From positions 17,928 to 81,927 of the IMG/VR virus record IMGVR_UViG_3300046001_006396: a stretch of 64,000 nt of DNA; one strand, given 5' to 3'. The notes under the pieces were generated by a model. That model had not been told where the DNA came from. It worked only from the letters and a program-made list of their open reading frames with translations, and made no database searches. Position numbers and translations under genes: made by a program. Positions 23,291 through 31,549 of the stretch are shown here, piece by piece. The stretch's first letter is position 1. Each line of letters starts with the position of its first letter. This DNA is from a virus.

Positions 23291-25054
23291 TCACCTACCA
23301 CTATAAATCATATTTAACATTTCTTCTATTGATGACGCGTCATCCATCATATCATCCCCCATAACAGTAGATATTATTTTTTTCTTTCTATTTAAGATGT
23401 CATAAATCACACCCTCAATTGAGTTTTCAAATAGGGGGTAATAAACTGATGTTGATTTTTTTTGTCCAATTCTATGTGAACGGTCTTCTGCTTGTGCGTG
23501 TTCTGCAGGAACAAACGATAGATCATTCATAATAACCGCTTCAGCTGAAGTTAAAGTGATACCAACACCCGCAGCTTTTAAATTTCCAACAAAAACTCTT
23601 ATTTTATCGTTTTCTTGAAAATCGTCTACCGCCTTTTGGCGATGCGGTTTTGAACAAGACCCGTCTAAATAAACTGCCTGTTTTCCAAAATGTTCATAAA
23701 TAGTTCGTAACGTATCGGTAAAGTTTGTAAATATAATAACTTTTTTTCCTTGATCAATAATATTTTCTGCTAACTCAATAGTGTTTTTAACTTTTTCTTC
23801 TGCAATCACTTTTCTAACTTTCATTAATTTTCCAAATTGAATTGTGAGTGACGAAGACTCTTCTGAATTGTTGTCGTACCAATTAAAATATTCACCCATT
23901 AATTCTTCGTAATCTTTAGATTTTAATCTTAAATAAACAGGTGTAATAATTTTATCAGGTAAATCTAAAACATCTTCTTTTAATCTTCTAAGAATATGTG
24001 ACTGAGTTCGTTCCCTTAATTCGTCTAAGTTTGATGCCCCCGTAACATTCCATACTTTTCTTTTCCCAACACTAAATTGAAATCCGTTACAATATCTTCT
24101 TGCATAAGCCATCCAATTGGCGGCAACAGGACTTTCAACTAAACTTAAAAGATTAAAGTAGTTCATTGGTCTTGATGTCATTGGAGTTCCTGTTAATAAC
24201 CAAACCCTATCAAGTTTATCACAAATGTCGTTTACAATTTTTGTTCTTTGTGCTTGTGGGTTTGATATCATATGTGCCTCATCCATAATCAACAAATCAA
24301 ATTTTGTTTTTAAAATTATTGATTCTTCCTTCTTTTTTGGGTCATGGAAGTTTTTTAAAATATCATAATTAACAATTACAAAATCGTGTTGGTCTGAAAA
24401 CTTTTTGCCTTCTGAAATATAAACTGACCTATCAGAATAATTTTCAATCTCTCTTTGCCAATTTATCTTTAAAGATGCGGGACAAACAATTAATATTTTT
24501 TTTGCTCCCGATTCAAGTGCCGATATAATTGTTGAGGTTGTTTTTCCAAGACCCATGTCGTCCGCCAAAATAAACTTTTTGTTACCTACTAATTTATGAA
24601 TGGCTTCTTTTTGGTGTTCCATCGGAAGTCGGTGGTTGTACTTCTTATAATCAATAACAAAATCTTTTACTTCGTTATCTTTTATAAGTGCTGATTTTGG
24701 CATCCAAAAATCGTGTAATGTTTCACCACTAAATACTTTCCCCCAAATATGATACGACTTATCTTTTTCAACCAAAAGTTTTTCAACATAAATTTCTGTT
24801 GGTTCTTTTGTGTACATTTTATCCTCCATCATTTTTTTACCAAAATATGAATCAAGTTTGACCCATTTTTTTGCGACCTTTGGGGTTCTTCCGTGAAAGT
24901 TAATTACATATTCCGATTGAGATCTTGTAGGGGTAAAGGACTTACTATTTTGTTTTTTATGTTTTAAATTTAGGATATAGTTATTTGATCCATCATAATC
25001 ATCAATTAGTTGAAGGGCTCTTGTTTCAGGAGTTTTTGAAATAAATTCTTCCAT
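23291..25054 (-). CDS. SNF2-family DNA-dependent ATPase / helicase
   Basis: A 587-aa superfamily 2 ATPase. ADDMGLGKTTS (residues 164-174) is Walker A, FDLLIMDEAHMISNP is the DEAH box, LLTGTPMTSRPMNYFNL is motif III and VFVGNLKAAGVGITLTSA with QAEDRSHRIGQKKS are motifs V and VI. The Q-R-x-x-R-x-G-Q ending is typical of SNF2 proteins such as SMARCAL1/HARP, which anneal or remodel replication forks. In T4-like phages UvsW has a comparable fork-reversal role but is a different subfamily; the two should not be equated. The first 130 residues are an extra beta-rich domain. It is the first gene of a four-gene minus operon that ends near 20693. Confidence 0.9.
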   Translation of the reverse strand: MEEFISKTPETRALQLIDDYDGSNNYILNLKHKKQNSKSFTPTRSQSEYVINFHGRTPKVAKKWVKLDSYFGKKMMEDKMYTKEPTEIYVEKLLVEKDKSYHIWGKVFSGETLHDFWMPKSALIKDNEVKDFVIDYKKYNHRLPMEHQKEAIHKLVGNKKFILADDMGLGKTTSTIISALESGAKKILIVCPASLKINWQREIENYSDRSVYISEGKKFSDQHDFVIVNYDILKNFHDPKKKEESIILKTKFDLLIMDEAHMISNPQAQRTKIVNDICDKLDRVWLLTGTPMTSRPMNYFNLLSLVESPVAANWMAYARRYCNGFQFSVGKRKVWNVTGASNLDELRERTQSHILRRLKEDVLDLPDKIITPVYLRLKSKDYEELMGEYFNWYDNNSEESSSLTIQFGKLMKVRKVIAEEKVKNTIELAENIIDQGKKVIIFTNFTDTLRTIYEHFGKQAVYLDGSCSKPHRQKAVDDFQENDKIRVFVGNLKAAGVGITLTSAEAVIMNDLSFVPAEHAQAEDRSHRIGQKKSTSVYYPLFENSIEGVIYDILNRKKKIISTVMGDDMMDDASSIEEMLNMIYSGR

Positions 25055-25111
25055 TGTATTTAAATAAAAATAGTAAATAATAATAAATAATCAATCAAAG
25101 TATTTATTTAT
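25055..25111. promoter_or_regulatory. Divergent promoter region between SNF2 helicase and neck genes
   Basis: The 57-nt AT-rich gap has ATAAATA (25083-25089) as a minus-strand TATTTAT 28 nt before the helicase start, and TATTTAT (25101-25107) on the plus strand 4 nt before the 25112 ATG. The latter spacing would give an almost leaderless mRNA if the motif is a -10 element. Confidence 0.45.
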
Positions 25112-25627
25112 ATGACACAAAATAGAGTTCCAATTACAAGACTTAATAAATTCTTCTCGGAAGAGGATTTCAATTTGGATATTGAAATGGGTGGTGAATG
25201 GTTACACGGCGATATGAATTTTACTTTAATACTTTATAGGGTTGATAGGCAAAGAACTGACAATGACGATGTATATGGTGAGACAACAGAAAACGGAATT
25301 CAGTATTTACCTCCAGTAGAATTTAAAGGTTTGGTTAAAATTGAGGCCTCATCAAACTCCGATTTAGGGGCATCAAAACTATATCAGTCAGAACCTGGCA
25401 ATTTAACTGTAAGTGTGTACCAACATTATTTAGAGGATTTAGGAATAGAAATAAATTTAGGAGATTATGTTGGGTATTATGAAACTGAAGATTTTGTTAG
25501 ATATTATTCTGTAGTAAACGACGGTAGGGTTTTCGGTGATAATAAACACACATACGCTGGATATAAAAGATTTTATAGAACAATAACTGCAGTTCCTGCA
25601 ACCAACAATGAATTTAACGGAATTTAA
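25112..25627 (+). CDS. Putative neck protein
   Basis: The 171-aa protein has a beta-rich layout: MNFTLILYRVDRQRTDNDDV, GIQYLPPVEFKGLVKIEA, LTVSVYQHYLEDLGIEINLG, DYVGYYETEDFVRYYSV and RFYRTITAVPATNNEFNGI. This order of strands, with a 'GdyIgy..te..vryY.V.ndg' core and a closing 'R.I...p....eF.G', occurs in head-completion/neck proteins of T4-type phages. It precedes a sheath-stabiliser-like protein and the tail sheath, so it probably closes the head-tail joint. No T4 gene number is assigned. Confidence 0.55.
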   Translation: MTQNRVPITRLNKFFSEEDFNLDIEMGGEWLHGDMNFTLILYRVDRQRTDNDDVYGETTENGIQYLPPVEFKGLVKIEASSNSDLGASKLYQSEPGNLTVSVYQHYLEDLGIEINLGDYVGYYETEDFVRYYSVVNDGRVFGDNKHTYAGYKRFYRTITAVPATNNEFNGI

Positions 25628-25629
25628 AT

Positions 25630-26859
25630 ATGGCGTTACCAAAACAAATAAAAAATAAATTATCCTTAATTCCACAAAAGTTTGGTGTTGAGAGAAGGCA
25701 AGAACTTTTAGAAGACGTTACAGATAAAGGTACTTATTTACCTAAAGGGGTTTTACATGCCGACCTTGACAAGGGAATGTTAGATTTTGTTAAAGACACT
25801 TTAGAGTTAGTTGTTGACAGTAAAAAAGTACCAACTATTGATAGAATCATAACAAACCAAAGTTGGGGCCAGTTTACTCAAACTTGGGATTTTCAAGATT
25901 TAGATAAAAATATTACATTACCTTTTATTGCAACATTAAGGGCGCCAGAAGTAAAATACGGAACAAATAATGCAGGAAGAGCTAATATTCCTGAAAGAAA
26001 ACAATTTTTTTATTATACGGTACCAACTTGGGACGGACAAAGAAAAGGTGCCGATGTTTATAAAATACCACAACCAATACCTGTAGATTTAACATTTACT
26101 ATAAAATTGTTCTGTAATAGAATGAGAGAAGTAAATGAGTTTAATAAAATTATGATGCAAAAATTTACATCAAAACAGGCGTATACACAAATAAAAGGAC
26201 ATTATATACCTATGACTCTTGAATCGGTTGATGACGAGTCGGTTAAAGATCTTGAAAAAAGAAAGTATTATATTTCAAGTTATAAAATTAATATGATGGG
26301 ATTACTGATTGATGAGGACGAGTTTGAGGTGAGTCCTGCAATAACAAGACAAGTATCTTTGTTTGAATTTGAAACATCTAAAAAAAGTAAAAAAGTTAAA
26401 ATAGAACCCTCTAACCCTACAGACTTTTTACTTGATTTTAAATTTGTTTCAGGAAACACCCAATTAATTGAAGTGTTTAGATACACTGCAAATATAGTTG
26501 TTAACGGAATTGAAAATATAATTAATTGTTTCTCGTCAGAATATTCATCAACAACAGTAAACACATTAAATTATATTAATTGTAGTGGAACTTCAACAAC
26601 AATTTCTACATCAATAGGAAGTAGTGGTACCGTATGTGTTAAATCAGGAACCGTACCGTATTTTACAAATTCAACAGGAGGAACTATTAACTCAACAACT
26701 TCCTGCGCTGATGGGTATTCTGTTTTTATTAATAACAATTATGTTGGTGATAATGTTGATGTGATTCAAATAAATTCCGGAGACACTTTAAAAATAATTG
26801 TTTATAAAGATAATGTTAATTTAGAATCAATTATTAAGACAAAAGTAATATTGGTTTAA
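25630..26859 (+). CDS. Putative tail sheath stabiliser / tail-completion protein (gp15-like) with C-terminal extension
   Basis: The 409-aa protein has a first domain with TWDFQDLDKNITLPFIATLR, then PQPIPVDLTFTIKLFCNRMR and EFNKIMMQKFTSKQAYTQIK followed by GHYIPMTL. This pattern (parallel strands, then '..y.l.ift.....d...i....f.......y') is like T4 gp15, which caps the sheath. From about residue 265 a separate Ser/Thr/Cys-rich region (STTISTSIGSSGTVCVKSG, TINSTTSCADGYSVFINN) of about 145 residues resembles an Ig-like or fibre-like module. The product is longer than T4 gp15 (272 aa). It starts 2 nt after the neck gene stop. Confidence 0.55.
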   Translation: MALPKQIKNKLSLIPQKFGVERRQELLEDVTDKGTYLPKGVLHADLDKGMLDFVKDTLELVVDSKKVPTIDRIITNQSWGQFTQTWDFQDLDKNITLPFIATLRAPEVKYGTNNAGRANIPERKQFFYYTVPTWDGQRKGADVYKIPQPIPVDLTFTIKLFCNRMREVNEFNKIMMQKFTSKQAYTQIKGHYIPMTLESVDDESVKDLEKRKYYISSYKINMMGLLIDEDEFEVSPAITRQVSLFEFETSKKSKKVKIEPSNPTDFLLDFKFVSGNTQLIEVFRYTANIVVNGIENIINCFSSEYSSTTVNTLNYINCSGTSTTISTSIGSSGTVCVKSGTVPYFTNSTGGTINSTTSCADGYSVFINNNYVGDNVDVIQINSGDTLKIIVYKDNVNLESIIKTKVILV

Positions 26860-27009
26860 CTACTCCCCATATACGTCTTTTTCTTTTACGCAGGTTTTTT
26901 TAATTAAAGTTTCTAAGAATTTATAAATCTTTAATCCCTTTGACTCACAGTACTTTTTTAGTATATCGTGACTTTCTTCTGAAATCTTTATATTTTTTAT
27001 TTTTTTCAT
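26860..27009 (-). CDS. 49-aa ribbon-helix-helix-like DNA-binding protein
   Basis: This short gene is a complete ATG-to-TAG frame of 50 codons. The product is basic and has IKNIKISEESHDILKKYCES and LKIYKFLETLIKKTC. This is the plan of an RHH/Arc-type repressor: one beta strand (KNIKI), a helix (EESHDILKKYCESKG), a turn, and a second helix (IYKFLETLIKK). Its stop lies directly after the stop of the sheath-stabiliser gene on the other strand. Upstream (27014-27046) there is a TATTTAT motif and a directly repeated 9-mer, which may be its promoter and operator. It lies head to head with the tail sheath gene, so it could control its own and the tail operon. Confidence 0.65.
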   Translation of the reverse strand: MKKIKNIKISEESHDILKKYCESKGLKIYKFLETLIKKTCVKEKDVYGE

Positions 27010-27013
27010 ATTA

Positions 27014-27046
27014 ATAAATATTTTATAAGGTAGAAAAAAGGTAGAA
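27014..27046. promoter_or_regulatory. Candidate RHH operator: AAGGTAGAA direct repeats
   Basis: AAGGTAGAA occurs at 27027-27035 and again at 27038-27046, an 11-bp repeat distance, about one helical turn. Next to it is ATAAATA (27014-27020), a minus-strand TATTTAT 4 nt before the RHH start. RHH repressors usually bind tandem sites of this spacing in their own promoter. Confidence 0.45.
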
Positions 27047-27106
27047 TTTTTTCATACTGTTAATTTATTAATATAATTAGACTAAGTTTTTTGCCCATTT
27101 TGGACA

Positions 27107-27113
27107 TATTTAT
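27107..27113 (+). promoter_or_regulatory. Late-type promoter motif of the tail sheath gene
   Basis: TATTTAT (27107-27113, in the longer context ATATTTATATAAG) is 34 nt before the sheath ATG, a normal leader length. The leader is A-rich and has no Shine-Dalgarno sequence. Confidence 0.5.
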
Positions 27114-27147
27114 ATAAGAAAATAAATCATAATATAAAAACAAAAAA

Positions 27148-30100
27148 ATGGCATCTACTAACAAAGTATTCGTTTCACCTGGAGTCTACACTTCAGAAAG
27201 AGATTTGACTTTTGTTGCTCAAAGTGTAGGGGTAACAACATTAGGTTTGGTTGGGGAGACACTACAAGGTCCTGCGTTTGAACCAATCTTTATAACAAGT
27301 TTTGATGAGTATCAAGTATACTTCGGGGGGACAAGTCCTGAAAAATTTGTAAATACACAAATACCAAAATATGAAACATCGTATATTGCTAAAGCATATC
27401 TACAACAATCAAATCAGTTGTTTGTTACTAGAATATTAGGGTTATCGGGATACGATGCGGGACCATCTTGGTCAATTACAACTATAGGTAATGTTAATCC
27501 TAGTACTGTTTCGGCAACAGGAAATACAGGACCTGTTTATGTGTTCTTTACAGGTACAACAGGAGCAAGTTCAAACGTAACAATAACAAACATACCATCT
27601 CAATTAACGACATTTAATAATACATATTTACAATTTAATGGTAATACTTCAAGTATTTCTACAAATTTTAAAACGTTTATTGCGAATGAAATAAATAAAT
27701 ATACAACATCAGGACTTCAATCAGGTACAGGAACAACTGCTCAGTTTTGGGGAACTTTAAGTGCGGGTACACTTTCTTTAGTGACGGGGACATCTATTAA
27801 CCCTGGAGGTATTACGGCAACTTCTGAAACATTTGGTGTAAGTAACGTTAATCTTTCTTTAGCGAATTTATCGGCATCAACTAACGACCCTTGGTACTAC
27901 GCATTATTTAATTATAGTAAACCTGCAAGTGTTGGTTCATATTACGGTTATGGATTTGGTACTCGTTTAAATACTTTAACGAGTATTGGTGGTGGAGTAT
28001 ATTCTGGATCATGTGCGGTTTATTTAACAAACTATTCGGGTTCACCATACAGTGATTTTGATGATTTGGTAATAGCAACTCTTAGATCAAGAGGAGTCAC
28101 TAACTATTCCTCAACACAACACGGACCATCTTATCAAGTTACAGGAACATCCGACGTTACTTTAATTACAACAGGAACTTACTCAGGAATTTCTTCTGAC
28201 CCGTATAATACTTTTGCTGTTAGTGGCATCACTAAAGATGGTGACACATTTACATTTGAAACTTCAATGACAAGTTCAGACACTCAATATCTTTCTAAAG
28301 TTTTAGGTAGATCTAATTTCTCTAAAGATAGAACTGAAGTTCCTATTTTTGTCGAGGAGATTTATCCAAGTCTTTTACTAAGCGGATATAGAGCAGGAAA
28401 AGTTAGAGGATTATATTCTAATTTAGTTGCCCTTGATAGTGCGGAATCTTTAGACACTAATTCATTAGGTTTTTATTTGGAGCAATATCAAACACCTGAA
28501 ACTCCTTACGTCGTTTCAGAATTAAGAGGTAACAAAGTCTATAAATTATTTAAATTTAAACTTATTTCTGACGGTAATGCGGCAAATAGATTAGTTAAAA
28601 TTTCAATTGGTAATATCTCATTTAATACTAGAACGTTTGATGTATTCATTAGAGATTTCTATGATAATGACCAAAATGTTAGAGTTATTGAAAGTTTTAC
28701 TAACTGTTCATTAGACCCTAATTTGAATAATTACGTTGCAAATAAAATAGGTACAGCAAACGGAGAATACAATCTTAACTCAAAATATGTTATGGTTGAA
28801 ATGAACGATGAAGCACCTGAAGATGCACTTCCTTGTGGTTTTGATGGGTACGTTATACGTTCTTATGATACGGCAACCCCACCTTACTTGGTTTATAAAA
28901 CTAAATATTTAACACCTGGAGAAACAATTTACAATCCTCCTTTTGGGTCAACAAGTGGGGCGGATAATCCTGTAATTTCTAACGGTGAAAATCCTCGTAA
29001 GGCTTACTTAGGTATTTCAAATATCACTGGAGTTGACTACGATTTCTTTGACTATAAAGGTAAAGTGTTACCAGCTAACCTTGAAACGGATACAACAGGT
29101 CTTGATTGGAATTATATTACTAAAGGGTTCCACATGGATAGTGGGGCAACTGTTGTAACAATTATGGGTTCAGGTGCGACCGCAGGTCAACCGGCATTTG
29201 AAGTTGGTGTTGGGTCATTTAATTCTGAACCAACAAGTACTGATAGTCCTTATTACAAATTAAACACTCGTAAATTTACTTTATATGCTTATGGAGGTTT
29301 TGATGGTTGGGATATCTATAGAGAATATAGAACTAATGGTGACACCTACGCACTTGGTCAAACAGGGTTTAAATTTGGAGCGGCACCATCATCTACATAC
29401 CCAACAGCAACAGGATGGGGAGCATTTAAACAAATCTCAGGACCTAACCAAGAGGTTTGGGCAAATACTGACTATTACGCATACAAGTGGGGTCAAGGAA
29501 CTTTTGCAAATCCTGAAGCAACAAACATTAATATTTTTGTAACACCAGGAATTGATTACGTAAATAACTCAAATCTTGTTGAAGATGCGATTGATATGGT
29601 TGAATCTGATAGAGCCGACTCAATCTATATTTGTACAACACCTGACTTTAATCTATTCTTACCAACATTTAGTGATGTCACAGAAGGGTTAATCTACCCA
29701 CAAGAGGCAGTTGACAACCTAGAAGAAACGGGTATTGATTCAAATTATACCGCATCTTATTACCCTTGGGTATTAACAAGAGATAGTGTAAACAATACAC
29801 AGATTTATCTTCCACCAACTGCTGAGGTTACTAAAAACTTAGCGTTAACCGATAACATCGCATTCCCTTGGTTTGCATCTGCAGGATACACAAGAGGTTT
29901 GGTTAATTCAGTTAAAGCTCGTAAGAAGTTAACACAAGAAGATAGAGACACACTTTACAAAGGTAGAATTAACCCAATTGCAACGTTCTCTGATGTAGGT
30001 ACTGTAATTTGGGGTAACAAAACAATGCAAATTAGAGAATCTGCACTTGACAGAATTAACGTAAGAAGACTGTTGTTACAGGCTCGTAAATTAATTTCAG

Positions 30101-30360
30101 CGGTAGCGATTAGATTATTGTTTGAACAAAACGACGACAAAGTAAGACAAGATTTCTTAGATTCCGTTAATCCAATTTTGGATTCAATTAGAAGAGATAG
30201 AGGTTTGATTGACTTCCGAGTTACAGTTTCAAACACACCTGAAGATTTAGACTCAAACACATTGACAGGTAAAATCTTCTTGAAACCGACAAGAGCGTTG
30301 GAGTACATTGACATAGAGTTTGTTATTACACCAACAGGAGCATCTTTTGATGACGTATAA
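27148..30360 (+). CDS. Tail sheath protein (T4 gp18-like)
   Basis: The 1070-aa major tail sheath subunit. The N-terminus VFVSPGVYTSERDLTF matches the SPGVYxxExD signature of sheath proteins; the C-terminal 230 residues (YPWVLTRDSVNNTQIYLPPT, KARKKLTQEDRDTLYKGRIN, WGNKTMQI, LDRINVRRLLLQARK, then LEYIDIEFVITPTG) form the conserved core and trypsin-resistant domain. The protein is much longer than T4 gp18 (659 aa); the extra about 400 residues are largely a Gly/Ser/Thr-rich beta region between residues about 110 and 430, which would decorate the outer surface. The contracted sheath drives the tube into the cell. It is the first gene of its transcription unit, ending at a hairpin. Confidence 0.93.
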   Translation: MASTNKVFVSPGVYTSERDLTFVAQSVGVTTLGLVGETLQGPAFEPIFITSFDEYQVYFGGTSPEKFVNTQIPKYETSYIAKAYLQQSNQLFVTRILGLSGYDAGPSWSITTIGNVNPSTVSATGNTGPVYVFFTGTTGASSNVTITNIPSQLTTFNNTYLQFNGNTSSISTNFKTFIANEINKYTTSGLQSGTGTTAQFWGTLSAGTLSLVTGTSINPGGITATSETFGVSNVNLSLANLSASTNDPWYYALFNYSKPASVGSYYGYGFGTRLNTLTSIGGGVYSGSCAVYLTNYSGSPYSDFDDLVIATLRSRGVTNYSSTQHGPSYQVTGTSDVTLITTGTYSGISSDPYNTFAVSGITKDGDTFTFETSMTSSDTQYLSKVLGRSNFSKDRTEVPIFVEEIYPSLLLSGYRAGKVRGLYSNLVALDSAESLDTNSLGFYLEQYQTPETPYVVSELRGNKVYKLFKFKLISDGNAANRLVKISIGNISFNTRTFDVFIRDFYDNDQNVRVIESFTNCSLDPNLNNYVANKIGTANGEYNLNSKYVMVEMNDEAPEDALPCGFDGYVIRSYDTATPPYLVYKTKYLTPGETIYNPPFGSTSGADNPVISNGENPRKAYLGISNITGVDYDFFDYKGKVLPANLETDTTGLDWNYITKGFHMDSGATVVTIMGSGATAGQPAFEVGVGSFNSEPTSTDSPYYKLNTRKFTLYAYGGFDGWDIYREYRTNGDTYALGQTGFKFGAAPSSTYPTATGWGAFKQISGPNQEVWANTDYYAYKWGQGTFANPEATNINIFVTPGIDYVNNSNLVEDAIDMVESDRADSIYICTTPDFNLFLPTFSDVTEGLIYPQEAVDNLEETGIDSNYTASYYPWVLTRDSVNNTQIYLPPTAEVTKNLALTDNIAFPWFASAGYTRGLVNSVKARKKLTQEDRDTLYKGRINPIATFSDVGTVIWGNKTMQIRESALDRINVRRLLLQARKLISAVAIRLLFEQNDDKVRQDFLDSVNPILDSIRRDRGLIDFRVTVSNTPEDLDSNTLTGKIFLKPTRALEYIDIEFVITPTGASFDDV

Positions 30361-30372
30361 TAAAAAATAAAG

Positions 30373-30394
30373 TGGGGGGTAGAAATACTCCCCA
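30373..30394 (+). terminator. Strong hairpin with GAAA tetraloop after the tail sheath gene
   Basis: TGGGGGGTA (30373-30381) pairs with TACTCCCCA (30386-30394): nine pairs including one G-T wobble, around a GAAA loop of the GNRA type. It lies 13 nt past the sheath stop. The downstream sequence is AT-rich but without a long U tract, so it may be an attenuator or 3'-end stabiliser instead of a strong terminator. Confidence 0.6.
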
Positions 30395-30418
30395 TTATAT
30401 ATTTATAGTAAAAAGATT

Positions 30419-30556
30419 ATGAAAATAGAAAAAAAATTAATCAAAGAGGCTTTAGGTGACACACAAAAAGAACCTAAAACATTCTCTCAAAAAAAACAAA
30501 ATATAATCATAACTGAAAGTCAGTTGGAAAAACTTTTAAAATCACTTAAAAAATAA
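30419..30556 (+). CDS. 45-aa small protein
   Basis: The frame MKIEKKLIKEALGDTQKEPK..., ending LEKLLKSLKK, is 46 codons and ends in TAA whose last A is the A of the next ATG (TAATG). A TATTTAT motif is 12 nt upstream, so this short gene heads the mRNA of the HAD-like protein. The product is a Lys-rich two-helix peptide, with I8-K9-E10 followed by A11 near the N-terminus. No family is recognised. Confidence 0.5.
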   Translation: MKIEKKLIKEALGDTQKEPKTFSQKKQNIIITESQLEKLLKSLKK

Positions 30557-31437
30557 TGAACGTAAAAAAACACGTATATAATTTTTTAAAACGTAAAAAT
30601 ATTAATGAGGGGTTTACCGATGATGGGGAACACGATATAAAATATTATGCGTTTGATTGGGACGATAATATTATGTTCATGCCAACAAAAATTATTGTAC
30701 TATCTGAAAATGATGATGAGGTTGAAATGTCCACTGAAGATTTTGCGGAACATAGACATCAAATAGGTGTAGAACCATTTTCATTTAAAGGGACTACCGT
30801 TGTTGGTTATGCGCCTGACCCATTTAGATATTTTGGTGTTGAGGGGGATAAAAGATTTATAATTGATTGTATGGTTGCCCCATTAGGACCATCATGGAAT
30901 GACTTTGTTGAGTGTTTAAATGGTGGGTCAATTTTTGCAATTATAACCGCTAGAGGACACACACCAAGTGTTTTAAGAGAAGGGGTTATGAACTTAATTA
31001 TGGGAAACAAAAACGGAATTAATAGTAAGACCGTAATAGAAAACTTAAAAAGATACGAGGATATATTAAAAGAAGTCAAGGGGGAGCCCATAGATTTAGA
31101 AAGTGAATATGACGGTAAAGACCTTATTAATCGTTATTTAGATAGATGTATGTTTGCCCCAGTTTCTTATGGGGAAGGTAGTGCGTCAAGTCCTGAAGAG
31201 GGAAAAATAAACGCAATGAGAGAATTTATATCACATTGCAAGGTTGTTGCAAACGAAATTAGAAGAAATGGTAAATTTAAAAATGATGTTGCAAACGAAG
31301 AGATAATTCCATTTATTGGTTTTTCAGATGATGACCCAAGAAATATTGATAAAATGAATCAATTCCTAGAAAAAGAATATGAAGAAAAACCAGTAAGAAC
31401 ATATTTAACAAAAGGAGGATATAAAACTGAAGTATAA
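30556..31437 (+). CDS. HAD-superfamily phosphatase-like protein
   Basis: The 293-aa protein carries the HAD motif I YYAFDWDDNIMFMPT (nucleophile D34, D36), motif II IITARGH (T131) and an acidic motif IV-like FSDDDPRN (about 256-263). These catalytic positions are all present, so a phosphatase on a nucleotide, nucleic-acid end or sugar phosphate is likely. T4 polynucleotide kinase has a HAD phosphatase domain, but no kinase domain occurs here. The N-terminus (residues 1-18, MNVKKHVYNFLKRKNINE) is a basic amphipathic leader ending in I-N-E, which could be a capsid-targeting peptide. The gene lies between sheath and tube, unusual for an enzyme. Confidence 0.75.
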   Translation: MNVKKHVYNFLKRKNINEGFTDDGEHDIKYYAFDWDDNIMFMPTKIIVLSENDDEVEMSTEDFAEHRHQIGVEPFSFKGTTVVGYAPDPFRYFGVEGDKRFIIDCMVAPLGPSWNDFVECLNGGSIFAIITARGHTPSVLREGVMNLIMGNKNGINSKTVIENLKRYEDILKEVKGEPIDLESEYDGKDLINRYLDRCMFAPVSYGEGSASSPEEGKINAMREFISHCKVVANEIRRNGKFKNDVANEEIIPFIGFSDDDPRNIDKMNQFLEKEYEEKPVRTYLTKGGYKTEV

Positions 31438-31511
31438 TAATTAAGTAATGTTCTAGTAGAAGAATATTTGAATTAAAAACAAAAGTAAATAGAAAAAAAT
31501 AAACTAAACAA

Positions 31512-31518
31512 TATTTAT
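31512..31518 (+). promoter_or_regulatory. Late-type promoter motif of the tail tube gene
   Basis: TATTTAT within AATATTTATATAAAAAAT lies 31 nt before the tube ATG. Its context is close to that of the sheath promoter (ATATTTATATAAG). Confidence 0.5.
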
Positions 31519-31549
31519 ATAAAAAATAAAACAACTAAAAAATTAAACA

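Noticed and set aside
23291-25054. UvsW
   Set aside because: Motifs are SNF2-type (Q-x-x-x-R-x-x-R-x-G-Q), not the UvsW subfamily, so the name is not used.
25107-25114. Exact T4 late promoter TATAAATA on the minus strand upstream of the SNF2 helicase
   Set aside because: It overlaps the start codon of the divergent gene and arises from the AT-rich TATTTATTTATA tract; the TATTTAT motif is consistent across genes, so TATAAATA is not taken as the phage's motif.
29955-30395. Minus-strand 146-aa frame at the end of the sheath gene
   Set aside because: Antisense of the most conserved part of gp18; spans the hairpin as well.
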